Shown here in pieces: positions 1-11,134 of a stretch of DNA of 64,000 bases. The notes under the pieces were generated by a model. That model did not search any database. It worked only from the letters and a program-made list of their open reading frames with translations, and was not told where the DNA came from. The stretch covers positions 1-64,000 of the forward strand of contig JAJIRX010000166.1 of the NCBI GenBank assembly GCA_023853785.1, given 5' to 3'. Each line of letters starts with the position of its first letter. The first letter of the stretch is position 1. The position numbers were made by a program, and so were the translations under genes. The DNA comes from Psilocybe azurescens. Its lineage: Eukaryota; Basidiomycota; Agaricomycetes; Agaricales; Agrocybaceae.

Positions 1-11
1 AAAAACTAGTC

Positions 12-639
12 ATGTCCTGGTGTAAGAAAACATACAAGAACGTTGGGAGCGGTTCGTATCATGAGCCGCAGAGCACGACGAAAGTGTTCTTGTACTTAAA
101 CCAGATACGACTTAAGTATGGAATTGGTTCTCAGCTGCCGAACTTGGTAAAGCTGTTACCGAGTACTGGTCAGAGTGGTATACCCGCTGGCCGAGAATGG
201 AGATTACTCAATCTCCGCATCCAGACCCTTTATCAAACCTAGTGACGTGATGAGGTGCATGGACTGATGATGTTAAGCCGGACCTGTTCGCAGAGATTCC
301 GGTTGGAGAAGATATGTACGTACTCAGACCTTCGGAAGATAGGACTACTGGAAGTCGTTGGATTGTGTCCTGAAACGTAACACAAATCTCTTTGACCTTG
401 CAAATGTATTGGAAGAAAACAGTTTTTCAGAACTGGATGAAAACATCGCCGAAGAAGGTGGTGTCGTTCCTTTGATTCAAGACGTTGATGAAGATCATCA
501 CTCTGATTCAGTAAAAGCTATTGAACAGAAAATTGCCGCTGACGACAGCGACAACGAGATAATACTACATCGACGATCACGGTCTCCAGACCAGGAACAT
601 CCAGAATTCGGCAGAAGCTCCAAAGCGAATAATCGATGA
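12..639 (+). pseudogene. Unrecognised gene fragment at window edge
   Basis: Two short open stretches lie on the plus strand (12-242 and 358-639). A third frame between them also reads plausibly, with a Trp-rich stretch (AELGKAVTEYWSEWYTRWP) around 130-200. The second stretch encodes an acidic, hydrophilic segment rich in Asp and Glu, of the kind common in disordered tails. I do not recognise a family. The frame changes and the lack of a clear start suggest the decayed 3' part of a gene that begins outside the window, possibly transposon-linked. Confidence is low because neither stretch is long enough to be convincing alone. Confidence 0.2.
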
Positions 640-1431
640 AATAATTACTAGCGACTTTGTCGCGACGCTACCCCAAACCCCAAACCGTATGTAATTATTA
701 AATGCTACAGAGTGACTCACATCAACTCACAAGCACACTTTGATTTGTAATAGCCAAACCCAAACCCCCAACCCAAACCCAAACCGAACTTACCCAAACA
801 GGTAATACTAACAGTTACCTTATTAGGGAAGGATATTGCTATTCGCATCGACGGTCGAATTGTCGAACGTCTCGATCGAGCCAACGGATCTTACCGGCGA
901 AGCACCGGTTTAGTAAGTTACGCCCCAACACTACGGTTAGTAAGCGTCGCCGAACACGAAGCACCGCCGGATTAGTAGGTTCGAACCCAGTAACTCGGCC
1001 TTGTACAAAGTAGGTCGGCCCGGGCCCGGTTTTCTTCGGATTACTGGATAGCGTTAGCGATATGAATAGACTGCTATTATTGCAGAAGTCTATGGTCTAT
1101 TCTCGACCAGGTTGGTAAGCTATTACTCGGATATGACTAACGTTTAGTCAGAAACACTAGATCGGAGCAACTCTAGTCCACCGATTCATAATCAAAGTGA
1201 CTCGATAACTAATCATCCACGATATTATTGGAAACGAGCTTGATCAGCTCTATTGTAATTAGTCAGTAAGACCTCTGACGCTTCCCGTTTTTAGGACGAG
1301 AAAGATTACAAAGGTAATACAAAACGATTAGGAATCGATAGTCGATTCGCTAAGAATAGGCGCTTAGTAAACACGCGCTTATTTTAGGAGCGTATAGTAA
1401 TATTCCTTACGTACGATAGCTACTGATGAGT
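640..1431. repeat. Gene-free stretch with C-rich telomere-like runs
   Basis: I see no coding region here. It holds short runs of CCCAAAC/CCCCAAAC at about 670-690 and 753-795, and a scatter of 'TTAGTAAG' words at about 905-1000 and 1365. A further CCCCAAACC run lies at 1529-1566, inside an intron of the neighbouring RPN6 relic. The runs are too short and irregular to be a telomere and could be part of an unrecognised mobile-element end. Confidence 0.4.
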
Positions 1432-2400
1432 CTATAAAGACGAAATGGCTACTTTGGATCCTCCAAAGTCATTTAGCCTGTACGCCCCACACTCATAGTG
1501 TAACACAGCCTTTTGCATTAATTTGCGCCCCCTCACCCCAACCCCAAACCCCAAACCCCAACCCCAAGCGTGGGTAGTGTGAGTGGTGTGGGGCGAAGGG
1601 AAGAAGGGGGCAGGGAAGAAGCGATGGCAAGAAAAAAGTACCTTGGCCTTGGGCATGTTTTCCAGCTTCGTGATACACGCTGGCTCTTGAGGAGGTGTAC
1701 CTTCGTGAGGATCATCTTGTTGTCGAGCCGCTGGAGCTCAGTGAGCAGGGTGTCAACGAGCGCCAGTGTGGGCTGGTACTGGCGGGACTCGAATTGTCTG
1801 TGTGTACGATAACGATAAGTTAGCATACGAAAACCGAAAACTGTAGTTATGACGATGAAAGAGCGCACGCACAGCCTAACAAGCCAGCGTCTGAGACTGT
1901 GCTTCAGGAAGATGAGCTTCTCTTTCTTAGCACAGGCGATATTGTCCATCAGCGCTTTTATCTGCACTTCTGGAAGTCGGGATTATGGCTAAGTAGCCCA
2001 GGAGTGTGCGGACTGGGCAGAGGAGTAACCAGAGATTAGATCAATGATGGGATCAGGGGAGGACGGAGGAAGGCGTACGGGAGGAAGGGGCGTACAGAGC
2101 CGCAGTCTTGGCTTTGGCGGTGGATGACATGAACGCCCGTGAGCAGGTGGTGACCTCTGCCAGGCCCTCCACGTACCTGTGTGGATCCATCCGTCAGTCA
2201 GCTCCATCCATGTGATGCGCATGCGTCTCAGAAGTGTACTTTTGATCATGATAGAGCTTCGCCGAAGCTTGATGAGCACCACCACCTGGTCCTGTAACCC
2301 TCCCCACTCTGGCTAGTTGAGGTCGCTATGATCTGTTTGTAGAGCGCCTCGGTATCCTTTGGGTACGTGGATGTGAGCGTGGATGCGCGGGCGAGGATCT
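1432..2400 (-). pseudogene. RPN6: RPN6 (26S proteasome lid subunit) relic, central part
   Basis: Rpn6 (PSMD11) is a PCI-domain scaffold subunit of the proteasome lid, built from helical TPR-like repeats. The minus strand carries recognisable blocks in the correct order: LQDQ...LIKL near 2270-2300, an AFMSSTAKAKTA-like block near 2110-2150, MDNIACAKKEKLIFLKHSL (1900-1965), and LVDTLLTELQRLDNK...VHLL followed by VYHEAGKHAQ (about 1660-1790). The blocks fall in different frames with no splice sites that would join all of them, and the downstream QAKLDL-like block has in-frame stops. The N-terminus and C-terminal PCI domain are absent. A C-rich run sits in what looks like an intron (1529-1620). 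It is divergent from the RPN7 relic starting at 2585. It is decayed, or damaged by assembly indels. Family identity is fairly sure from the motif order. Confidence 0.7.
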
Positions 2401-3168
2401 AGGATACGGATGGTGATGAAGACGGCATGAATTTAGTTGAATGAGAAGGAAAATGAAAAAGAAATAAGATGGGATGGGATGGAATTCGGAAAGCAAAGGG
2501 AGATGGGATGGAAGGAAAGAGATGTGGGGAAAGGGACATGCATTGCATGCGTGGGAACATCAGAGCTGACGCATCTTGTTAGTTCTACAGACAAACAATG
2601 GCCTACAAAGTGGTGCTCCCGATGTTCATCCTCTCCAACCTGTCCTCGCCCACTCCATGACGAAGCCCCCCGTCCTCGAAGGGCTCAAAGGAGATTGCAA
2701 GTACTCTCTCCTAACTTATCCCCATCCCCATCCTCACTTGAACATTGAACAGAAATGAATCTATATTACAAAGGCTTAACTCTCCTCCTTCCTGCCCCTC
2801 GACAAAGCCCTCCTTGCCGAGATGGAAGCCACCAACGCTGCCGAGCTCCAAAAGCTCGACGAAGCGACTCGCAGAGAGCTGAGAAGCAGGAGGGAGTCAG
2901 AGATCCCGGACGCTCTCAAGCGCGCGCAAACTATCTGACGTGGATTGGAGATAAGGTGTGTTTGCTTCCATTACATTTTGTAACCGCAATTGCCCTAACT
3001 ATCATGGATGACTAGGACAAACACCTTGCCGCTGCAGCAGCTCACGCTCAAAGACACCCAGCCTCGGTTCACGCATCGACATCACGCTCACCATCATGTG
3101 CATCGGCTTCTTCAACGACAATAATATCATCACCGCCAACATGGCCAATGCTGAGAAGTACGTACGCT

Positions 3169-3229
3169 GTCTCGTCTCGTCTCGTCTCGTCTCGTCTCGT
3201 CTCCGTCTCGTCTCGTCTCGTCTCGTCTC
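3169..3229 (+). repeat. (TCTCG)n microsatellite in RPN7 intron
   Basis: There are about twelve tandem TCTCG units with one interrupting base near the middle. They lie inside the putative third intron of the RPN7 relic, so polypyrimidine expansion has inflated this intron. Confidence 0.9.
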
Positions 3230-3272
3230 ATCCTAATTGCATTTCCTTTCTCCTTTTCTTTTTCTTTCCTTT

Positions 3273-3303
3273 CTCTGACTCTGACTCTGACTCTGACTCT
3301 GAC
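3273..3303 (+). repeat. (CTCTGA)n microsatellite in RPN7 intron
   Basis: Five tandem copies of the hexamer CTCTGA lie just upstream of the CCCCACAG acceptor of the same RPN7 intron. Confidence 0.9.
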
Positions 3304-4196
3304 ACCCCATCCCCACAGACTCATCGACAAAGGCGGCGACTGGCACCGGCGCAATCGCCTCAAAGTATACCAAGGCTCTCTGACGCCCTATCCACGCTCA
3401 CCACGTCTGAGCTCATGTCGTTCAACGACTTTGTCGCCCTCACTATCATTGCCGGGGGGCGCTGCATCTGGGCCGGGTATATCTGGATAAACGAGTGCGT
3501 TTCAGTTTCGGTTTCGCTGTCCTTCTTTCTGCTTTTAAATTTGATTGGGTACTGATTAGTGCGATGTTGCCGATGCAGTTGATTAAAGCGCCAGAAGTGA
3601 ACCGAGTCCTGCCTGACCTGCCCATCCTCGGCGACCTCGTCCGGAACCTCTACGAGTGCCACTACGACAAGTTCTTCATCGCCCTCGGTGTGTCCCCTTC
3701 CCTTCCCCTCCTCCCCCCTCATGCCGACCCCCCGTTTTCCTCTCCCAGCTATCCTCGAACAACCCACCTCCTGCCCTCACGCACCCTATCCCCACACGTG
3801 CGCTTCTACACGCGCATATGCCCAATTACTGGAATCGTATGAGAGGCTGACCCTGGAGAGCCTGAGCGCTGCGTTTGGGGTGAGCGGATGCGTGCGTTGC
3901 CTTTCTGTCTTCTCCTTTCTCGCTCTCGCTGACAGTGCTCTGTTCCCTTTCCCTTTCCCCCTTCCCTTCCCCTTTCCTCTCGTGCCCTCGTGTGCATGTT
4001 GGCCTTCGCCCACCCACCCAAAGCGACCTCTTGCACTTCATATCCCTCTCTCGGCTCGCATGCAAGATCGACAAGGTGCACGGCCTCGTGCGCAGCACCC
4101 GCCCGTCCCTCAAGAACGCGCGAGTACGAGTCGCTCGTAGCGGCGATGTGCTGCTTCGGGGGGCGTGCAGCGGCTGAGCAAGGTCTTGTATTAGGT

Positions 4197-5579
4197 GGAG
4201 GGGTAGGATAGTGGGCGGGGGTTGGGGGAGTAGGTTTTTAGAAAGGAGGGGGAGTGTACTAATACCATAACCATAGCGTGATATGTTATAACTCGAGTCG
4301 AGTTTTCGTTTTTCGTTTTCGTTTTAAATTGGGTTTTGAGCTGAGTCGTTCCTTTTTTTCCCATTTGTTTCGTATAGTTTCGTGATCGCTGTCTGGCACT
4401 TTAATTCATCGTAGCGCTGAGCACTGATATTGCGTACTCCAAGAACGCTAGAGTACCTACACATCAGCAGGTCGTGTGGGGGCAACTAACTCACTTCATA
4501 ATCCCTGCCCCTTGTTTCAGAATTTACTTTACTCATGAGCGCGTAGAGTAGATATTCCAGCGCTGACGTTGTGCAATCTCTCTACGGGATGCATGGCGTG
4601 CACGCACAAATGAACAAATTAGACAAGGTCGGGATGGGACACCTTTCTATTGAAGTAGAATGACGGAACGACGTAGAGTGCGTGAATAGGACGAAGACGG
4701 GAAGCTAATAGTTATTAATGGTATTAAGTGTATATCTGAGAATTATAGCTGCAGTGAAGAATGAAGAGTGACCCTGGAGACAGAAACGGAAACCCAATAA
4801 TTCAAAAGAGAGAGAAAATAACTATTCTAAATCGTGTACTAATAGCCGCTGTCCCTGGATTCTGAATTTGCGACTTGATTAGAGTAGTGCAGATTATTAT
4901 TAACGAACCTTGAAAACGAAGAGGCATGATAACACAATCTTTAATGCTTCAAAAGCCCTACCAAAGCCCGTGTGGCGCAGAAGGGACAACAGACCGTAAC
5001 CAAGTGTCCTGATAAGGTAGCATAGACTATAGACGAGCTGCGGTGTCGGTACATACTTCTCACTTATCGCCTCACGTTTTCTCTCGCCGCCCGGCACCAT
5101 AGAATAATGGGTATGTAATAAGTTACTGCGTGCATGTGTATAAGAGAACTAAGAGGAGCATATACGTGTTTTGCCTAATTGTTACTGTGTGTAGAACGAG
5201 GAGAAGCAAGCACGGATTTTCACCATGCTGCGATGGATGCCCATGGGGCCCTCATTGCTCCAGCTGTATACTCTACGTTACGGTGCTGTTTGGATGAAGA
5301 AGCCATCTTAATCGTCATCGCCATTGTGGACATATGTGAGTGCTCTCGGCAAGTTCTCGGTCTAGACTTCCTTGTAGGTGAAACTGGGTTGTTGCCGTTG
5401 TCGCCCGGCGCATTCTGAAGTCGAAAGCAGGTCCCTTTCCGAGAAGAATTGAAATACAATTACCATACAGCATCATAGAAAGAATAAAATGCTAGGATCA
5501 TGAATTGAGGTTTCGAACAGTTACAGATATCAACCTACTCCGTTGAATGGTCAGAAACATTAGAAAGCCAATCAGAAAC
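4197..5579. other. Intergenic stretch, no gene recognised
   Basis: A TTTTCG-rich run lies near 4298-4326. Short open stretches at 4900-5100 (-) and 5179-5459 (both strands) have no recognisable motif, and the two overlap as mirror readings of each other. Nothing here is supported as a gene. Confidence 0.5.
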
Positions 5580-6885
5580 CCTTTCCATCTTCTCTTTCAA
5601 TCGCTTCGCGAGGGTTTTCGATATCCTCGACTTCGCGCAGTGTCTCGTCATCTTCCCACAGAGCGTCAGAGTCCTGGTTGTCCATACGGCCGGAGGGCGT
5701 TTGCGAGAGGAGGTTGCCGAAGGTGACGTCGCAGTTGCATCATTTCCACGTCGGGCGCCAAGACAGGGGGAGGAGTCCAGGCGGCCCCGTTTGGTGAAAG
5801 TTGAATTGTTATCGGTGTCGTCCTCAGCTCTATGGGAAAATAATCATGAAAGAAGTCACTACTTGAAGGAATGGACTGTGTCCATAAGTTGAAGAGGGCG
5901 GTGCAATTGGATAACCGTTGCACTAGAGATTGAGTACCAAGTTTGTCAGCACCCTTGACTGCCTGAGCAAAAACCTCCGTATTTGATCGCGTTTTTATAC
6001 CAAGATTACAGATCACGAAGTGGGGTCGAACATGGGACATTAGGATGGGGAGATCATTGAAGGGATAGAAATGCACTTGAAGTCGTCTTTACAAGCCACC
6101 GTACCCTCAGACATACCACGGCGATATCTGAGGAATGGAGCGGTGGTCATACTTGGTGTAGCAACCAGTTTGTAGTTGAAAGTAGTAAATCCCTGAGAGT
6201 CGCTTGTATTAGTCGAGGATGGTAGAAAGAATAGTCAGAACGGTACATTGAAAATGGTCTGAAAAGCTGTCTGTAGGTAAACTGCGATCTGTAATTAGTG
6301 TAGTGGCCTGTGTTAACTTGTCTATAATTTGACCTCTGGTAGTAAAATCCAATCATTCACGGTCAAAAGGTAGTGTAAATGGATATGGACTTTGAAATTT
6401 ATGTAAGTGCGGGCTAAGGGATCAAGGGATACAGCAGAACTCACGCCGCATGACATTGTAACGACTGTCAAGCGTGCAATGTTGCCCTCCATACCCCAAT
6501 TATATTCAAGCACGTCCAACTGTAATAGAATTCAAAAATTAGGCGTCGACAACGAAGCATCGGACAGAGGGGGTTTATAATAACACACCAATTCAGATTC
6601 AGTTCCACGAGGTAGGAGATGGGCATACTGAACGCCATTATTTGCAGGAGTATTGGTAACAACACATCGCCCATCTTTTCCTTCAATCTTGTCTACTCGC
6701 CTCTTTCCAGCCAGGGAAAAGTCTTCAGCGAATCGTTTCCTCTGGGTTGGCGTAATCCCGATGGCATTAGACTTCGCAGGGGTGGCAGCCGCGTCTTTAT
6801 AAGTAGCATCGTGCGGATCATCGAGGGCGTGTCGTGAAACTGCGTCGTGAGGGTTATTGGGATCACCTTGAGCTGGATTGTCCAT
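5580..6885 (-). CDS. HNH-endonuclease-like protein, multi-exon
   Basis: The first exon starts at ATG 6885 and contains the CxVT...AHLLPR signature (CVVTN...YAHLLPRGTE, about residues 72-100) typical of the fungal HNH_2-type domain (PF13391). In that family Cys and His residues hold a metal and cleave DNA. A GTGTGT...TTACAG intron (about 6584-6521) joins ESEL to LDVLEYNWGM, matching the usual LEY/FSWGM motif. A later exon gives VNDWILLPE, the usual 'D.GDWVLLP' end of the domain. A 41-base GTATGT...TTCAAG intron near 6115-6075 joins FLRYRR in frame to VHFYPFNDLPILMSHVRPHFVICNLG. The C-terminus is Pro-rich then acidic, ending by 5580. Exact middle exon borders are uncertain. Several splice joins restore the frame, so this is the likeliest intact cellular gene here. 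Its role is unknown; such genes are numerous in basidiomycetes. Confidence 0.6.
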
Positions 6886-7254
6886 GACGACGTGACGGTA
6901 AAAGATGAACCAGTGAGCAAGCTAACCTTGGCGCACACCGTACTTCAGCTTACACAATAAACCCTAACCCTAACCCTGATGCCGACACACCGTCACACAC
7001 AGATGCCTTCACGGTCCCTGGCGAAACTGCACATCGAGCTCTGCCTCCGGCACACTCTGTAACCTACATACTTACCAATTCCCCAGGTATATTTACTCTC
7101 TTCTAAAGTAGCGTTAAATCCTTTTGTCTTCTCAAATTGTTTTATGCCAACCCGAAAGGAGCTAGAACGCGGCACCCAATGGGTTGCACATCTGTTCTCC
7201 CTCCAACGTCAAACACCTATGTTCCAGGTATGTTCGACCTCCAAACCGGTCGAT
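6886..7254. repeat. Spacer with interstitial telomere-like repeat
   Basis: About three CCCTAA units occur at 6959-6977 (TTAGGG on the other strand), the canonical fungal telomere repeat. Three units are far too few for a telomere end. The rest of this spacer shows nothing recognisable. Confidence 0.7.
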
Positions 7255-7830
7255 CTTTACTGTCCCCCATTGATTCCAGGTAGAATCCATCTTCATTCCA
7301 GAATGTAGATGGAATCCAACCAGTCCTGTTCAAGTCCAGCCAACATACATGGATTCCAGCTACATTCCAGTTCAGTTATATATTGATTCCAGGTTGATTC
7401 CAATTAGTTAACTTCCAACTGAAATGGATTAAAGTAACAAGAAAATGGAATCCAATTGGATTCTAGTTGGATTCCAGATAGAGTAGAACTTTATTAAACT
7501 CAACACTAGTCCTTGGATACAGATTCCACTTGGATTCCAACTATTCCAACTCTATTCCAGCATAAGTTGAAACTTGATAAAATTAAATATAAAAGAACTG
7601 TTGGAATGGATTCCAACTATATTCCAGTCATTCCATGTACATTCCATGAAAGTTGGACTTGATAAAATTATATGTAAATGAGTGTTGAAATGGAATCCAA
7701 CTATATTCCAGCTATTCCACCTTCATTCCGAAAAAGGTTGAACTTGTTAAAAATTAAATTAAACTACTATTTATATAGGTTCCACCTTTATTCCAGCCAT
7801 TCCAATGAAACTCTATAGCTGATTATGCTT
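7227..7830. repeat. Subterminal repeat array (GGATTCCA iterons)
   Basis: Several dozen imperfect copies of GATTCCA / ATTCCAG on both strands lie within about 600 bases, some in longer units such as CAACTATATTCCAGTCATTCC that recur three times (7610-7730). They sit between the left terminus and the 3' end of the transposase gene, where transposase-binding subterminal repeats are expected. A short related block (TTGGAATCCAATTGGATTCC) recurs at 19563-19582 inside another element. Confidence 0.75.
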
Positions 7831-10800
7831 AGTACAAAAATATAAATTAGACTTACCTAATAACGGTTAGTATAAATCAATGCAAATAATATATAAATAT
7901 TTTATTTGTACACTAATATACACTTCTGTATATTTTCACTTATCAATCATCATTTCCATCTACATTCCAGTGCCTAATGGGTTCTTCTTGTTCATCATCA
8001 TCATCATTTTCTTCTTCTTCCTCTCTTTTTTTTGTCAAGTTTTTCTTTGTTGTTTCTTTTCTTTTGTCTTTTGTATAATATGTTGGGTATGATAAAACAA
8101 CATTGAATGCAAAAACCAGTTAAAGTTTCCAGATTTCATATGTTTAAGAATTGATTCAAAGCCACCAAGCCAAGAGTTTAATTGTTCACATGCTTGTGTA
8201 TTATAAGCTTGCTTATAATATATTCGCCACGTTTATCAATGTCTACTATGACAAGATTTGGGGCTGAACCATTCAAGGGAGCAGGATTACAATATTTGCA
8301 ACACAAATAATCAGTTGTTCAATGGTTGATATAATGATAAGAATCCACAATAAATCGACTGGTTTTTTCCATATTGTCCAACTTCTATTGCTAATACAAG
8401 TTTGAAGAACTCTGCAAGCTTTATCAAATGCAAATATAAGCTGGTCGAGATGCTTCAGTTGGATACACTTTTGATAACCAGTTTAAGATTTTGTTGGAGA
8501 TTCAGATTTGTCAAACTTTGTCCATGCAATTACAACACCATAGTGCACACATTGTTTCTACAATAAAATTGACTGGGACTAAAAGTAATGCAATCATGGA
8601 ACTTCAACATCATCAACATCATCATCATCATGTGGTCGCTGAACTCTTTCAACAGATGGTTGCCAAGGTGCATTTTCATTTGGTCTTTGTAACATTCTTG
8701 AAACACCTGCCATGCTTGGCTATGGTTTAACTTGTATTTTTCCATTCATGTTGATGAGTGGTACAAGCTTCTGTATCTCTTACTTTTCATTCTGGCAGCC
8801 ATATACTCAACAGCGAGCACCATAAGCATGTTGGTGGACTGCACAAAATACTCCACCTCTTGCATTTGTCAAATCAGCAATACAGTTTTCATAAGCACAA
8901 TGCTAAGCAAAAATTAATGTTATTCAACTTATTAGAGCACTATAAAGTTCACTTACAGTAGGTCCCATAACAATACCATCTAAAACAACCATTTTAATTG
9001 GTGCATAATTTGAAGTATCATTTGAATTGGCTTCATTATTTCTGTTTCTTATTGCTTGACGAGCTTCAGCTGTATCATTTGCTGATTGTATAGCATTTTC
9101 ACCTGTTAAAACAGGAACCTGTTCATGTTCATCCATACCAACAACAGCTGCTGGATTCTCATTTGCAAGAGGAACAGTATCAGCTACATATTTGTACTTT
9201 TGGGTGCATTCTGAACATGAGTGTTGCATACCTGCATTGAGTATTCCTTTATTTCCAACAGCTTTAAAGGCTGCAGTTGTAACATCTTCAATATCAAGGC
9301 CATTAGACAATTCTAGATTTATATTTGATCCACTTGCAACTGTTAGAATTGATTCCTGAATAAATGCATGCCATACCAATCGTTGATATATTGGAATTGA
9401 GGTCAGAAATACAATCATTATAAAACTGTGTATAAGCTGCTGCAGAAGCATGAAAATTGTAAATTCCATTTAATACAGGCCTTTAGAAAAGCTGCAGTCC
9501 ACCCATATTGATTGGCCAATTTTAAGAAAACGTGCTGAATTTAAATAGCATCGTTTCCACTCTTGATCATCTTTAAAGTGTTCATGGTCTGCATAGTAAC
9601 TTGTTTCACATTTTGGACACTTTCCAGCAAGTACAGGAGTCTCTTCATAGATTGTATTGTCTTTTATCAAATGTGAATAGAGGAACATCCGCAGTTTACT
9701 TGTTTGAAGTAAGGCTCGCTTTTGACAATTGACATCCATACATACAGCAGTAATTGGGCAAATTACATGGATAGCTTGGATAGACTCATAAGAAATAGGC
9801 AATAGCTTTTGTTTAGATTTTCTTGTCTTTGAATATGGAGTAAACTCCAATAGCTTTGCAAACTCATCAAGCTTGTTGGATATTTCAAGTACTTGCTGAT
9901 TTTGTTGAGATGGAAAATCTCTTTCCTTGAACAAAGTTTTGGTACTATCTTTGAATCTTTGTAGCACTGCTCTAGATAAAGATTTCATCCATCCAGTTGC
10001 TATAACTCTTCTTTCATCTGAAAAAACAGAATTTTGCTGCCGAGCATGAAGAGTAAGTAATTCTGGATTTTCAGTCAATGTAAACAGTAGAGTGAGTACT
10101 GTAGCAAGTGATATATTTGGACCAAATGTTTGGCCAATAAATTCACTGAAAATATTGAAATTTATATCTGGAAATTGTGCAGATTGTGGAATAGCAACTG
10201 CACCAGGGATAAAAGTGCTCCACATTAAAATCCAGAAAATAAAGTGAAATTGGCCAAAACAATAAAGTGGCAAAATAAGCAACCAGATCAACAATGAGGC
10301 ACAGAATAGTCCAAGTTTATAAGTTTCATATACAAGATTCATAGGTAAGAAGATTGAGTCATAACTAAAAGTACAAGAGTTATTCAGAGTGGTCAGTTTG
10401 AGTACAAAAAAAAAAAAAAAAAATAAACAAAATAACTACTTTGTTTTCTTGTGACTTTGCTTTGAGACAGCCTTTGCTTTTCTTTGCCCTTTTCTGTGAT
10501 TCTTCCTCTACTACTAAATGACCTTCATTTTCCAACCACTCTTGAAGATCTGATAAATAATATTGAGTCTTTTACATCCCAGACTTTAACATCATCTACT
10601 TCATCATCATCATTGTCAGAATTGTCTTTGTTGCTATTGTCCTTTGTATCAATATTGTGTTCTAGCCATTTGACCATCTCAGGATAGTTTGCAATCTTTT
10701 CAAAAGCAGCCTTGTAGCCTTTATGGAATGTTGACTTTCCAAAATAGAGGCTGACAACAGGGATGTGCTTGGCAGTGAGGTCTTTTGGCCAAGTGCTATT

Positions 10801-11130
10801 AGCGATTTTGCTTTCAAGAAGTGCAAGAGCTCTAAGATAGTCTATATACTTTGCATAGGCTATATGGAGACCAGGCTTTTGATGTGAACCATCAAACCTG
10901 GTTCAACTTTCAAAAGCTCTGCAAGTCAAGCATCTTCACTAGAGTTGTGTGAAGTCGAAGCAACAGGAACAGACACACTAGACTGAGTATCATGGTGAGA
11001 ACTAGTTGACACAGAATGATAACCAGACTTAAGAGCAGATAAATATGGCAGGACAGGAGTCAGATAGAGGTCACTGTCTTCAAAGCTTGTCTTAATATCG
11101 CAATAATGAGTCAGAACTATATCTATTATT
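7255..11130 (-). mobile_element. KDZ-type DNA transposon relic
   Basis: The element is defined by a KDZ transposase gene (7940-11125, -), an array of GGATTCCA-type subterminal repeats (7270-7830) and a terminal-repeat-like sequence CTTTACTGTCCCCCATTG at 7255. That end closely matches the ends of the two non-autonomous elements at 17607 and 22134. I could not find the partner end near 11130, where the element abuts the PSD2 relic, so the right border is approximate. KDZ elements (Kyakuja, Dileera, Zisupton) are cut-and-paste transposons expanded in basidiomycetes and known for 8-base target duplications. Confidence 0.6.
7940..11125 (-). pseudogene. CxC5-CxC6-KDZ transposase, frameshifted
   Basis: On the minus strand a Ser-rich N-terminus leads into ALALLESKIANSTWPKDL and VVSLYFGKSTFHKGYKAAFE (10680-10880). 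A poly-pyrimidine intron (about 10345-10440) is followed by the CxC5 cysteine cluster (CPITAVCMDVNC...GKCPKCETSYY, about 9590-9760) and then CxC6 (HSCSECTQKY near 9210, MVVLDGIVMGPT near 8960, FCAVHQHAYGARCRVYGC near 8790-8850). The KDZ catalytic region is FIVDSYHY (8345), SAPNLVIVDIDKRG (8250) and ACEQLNSWLGGFESILKHMK (8120-8190), ending in an acidic tail near 7940. The family uses acidic residues for strand transfer; the Asp of VDSYHY and Glu of ACEQL are candidates. Frames change near 9480, near 9400 and repeatedly from 8920 to 8060, and stops occur, so no full protein is encoded as read. Confidence 0.75.
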
Positions 11131-11134
11131 ATTA

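Larger units (their letters stand above)
2585..4196 (+). pseudogene. RPN7: RPN7 (26S proteasome lid subunit) relic with introns kept
   Basis: Rpn7 (PSMD6) is a PCI-domain subunit of the 26S proteasome lid. Blocks appear in family order: MNLYYKGL and EMEATNAAELQKLDE (2755-2870), ANYLTWIGDK (2920-2955), RIDITLTIMCIGFF (3077-3117), LIDKGGDWHRRNRLKVYQG (3320-3375), LSTLTTSELM (3390-3417), LIKAPEVNRVLPDLPILGDL then NLYECHYDKFF (3580-3685), YAQLLESYERLTLESLSAAF (3818-3880), and LACKIDKVHGLV (4055-4090). GT-AG introns separate most of them, for example 2956-3015, 3158-3319 (microsatellite-filled) and 3880-4021. At least four changes of frame occur inside exons, and the last block (YESLVA...GGVQRLSKVL-like) is also shifted. 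The intron structure argues for a former normal gene, not a retrocopy. Either the gene is dead or the assembly has indels. Confidence 0.75.

Noticed and set aside
3130..3555. Open frames across the (TCTCG)n and (CTCTGA)n runs
   Set aside because: They are translations of microsatellites inside an RPN7 intron.
7227..7830. CRISPR-like array
   Set aside because: Repeat units are 6-20 bases, on both strands and irregularly spaced, with no constant spacer length. They fit subterminal transposon iterons.
10409..10427. A run of A as a retroelement poly-A tail
   Set aside because: It lies in the KDZ gene between two coding blocks and reads as the polypyrimidine part of an intron on the coding strand.
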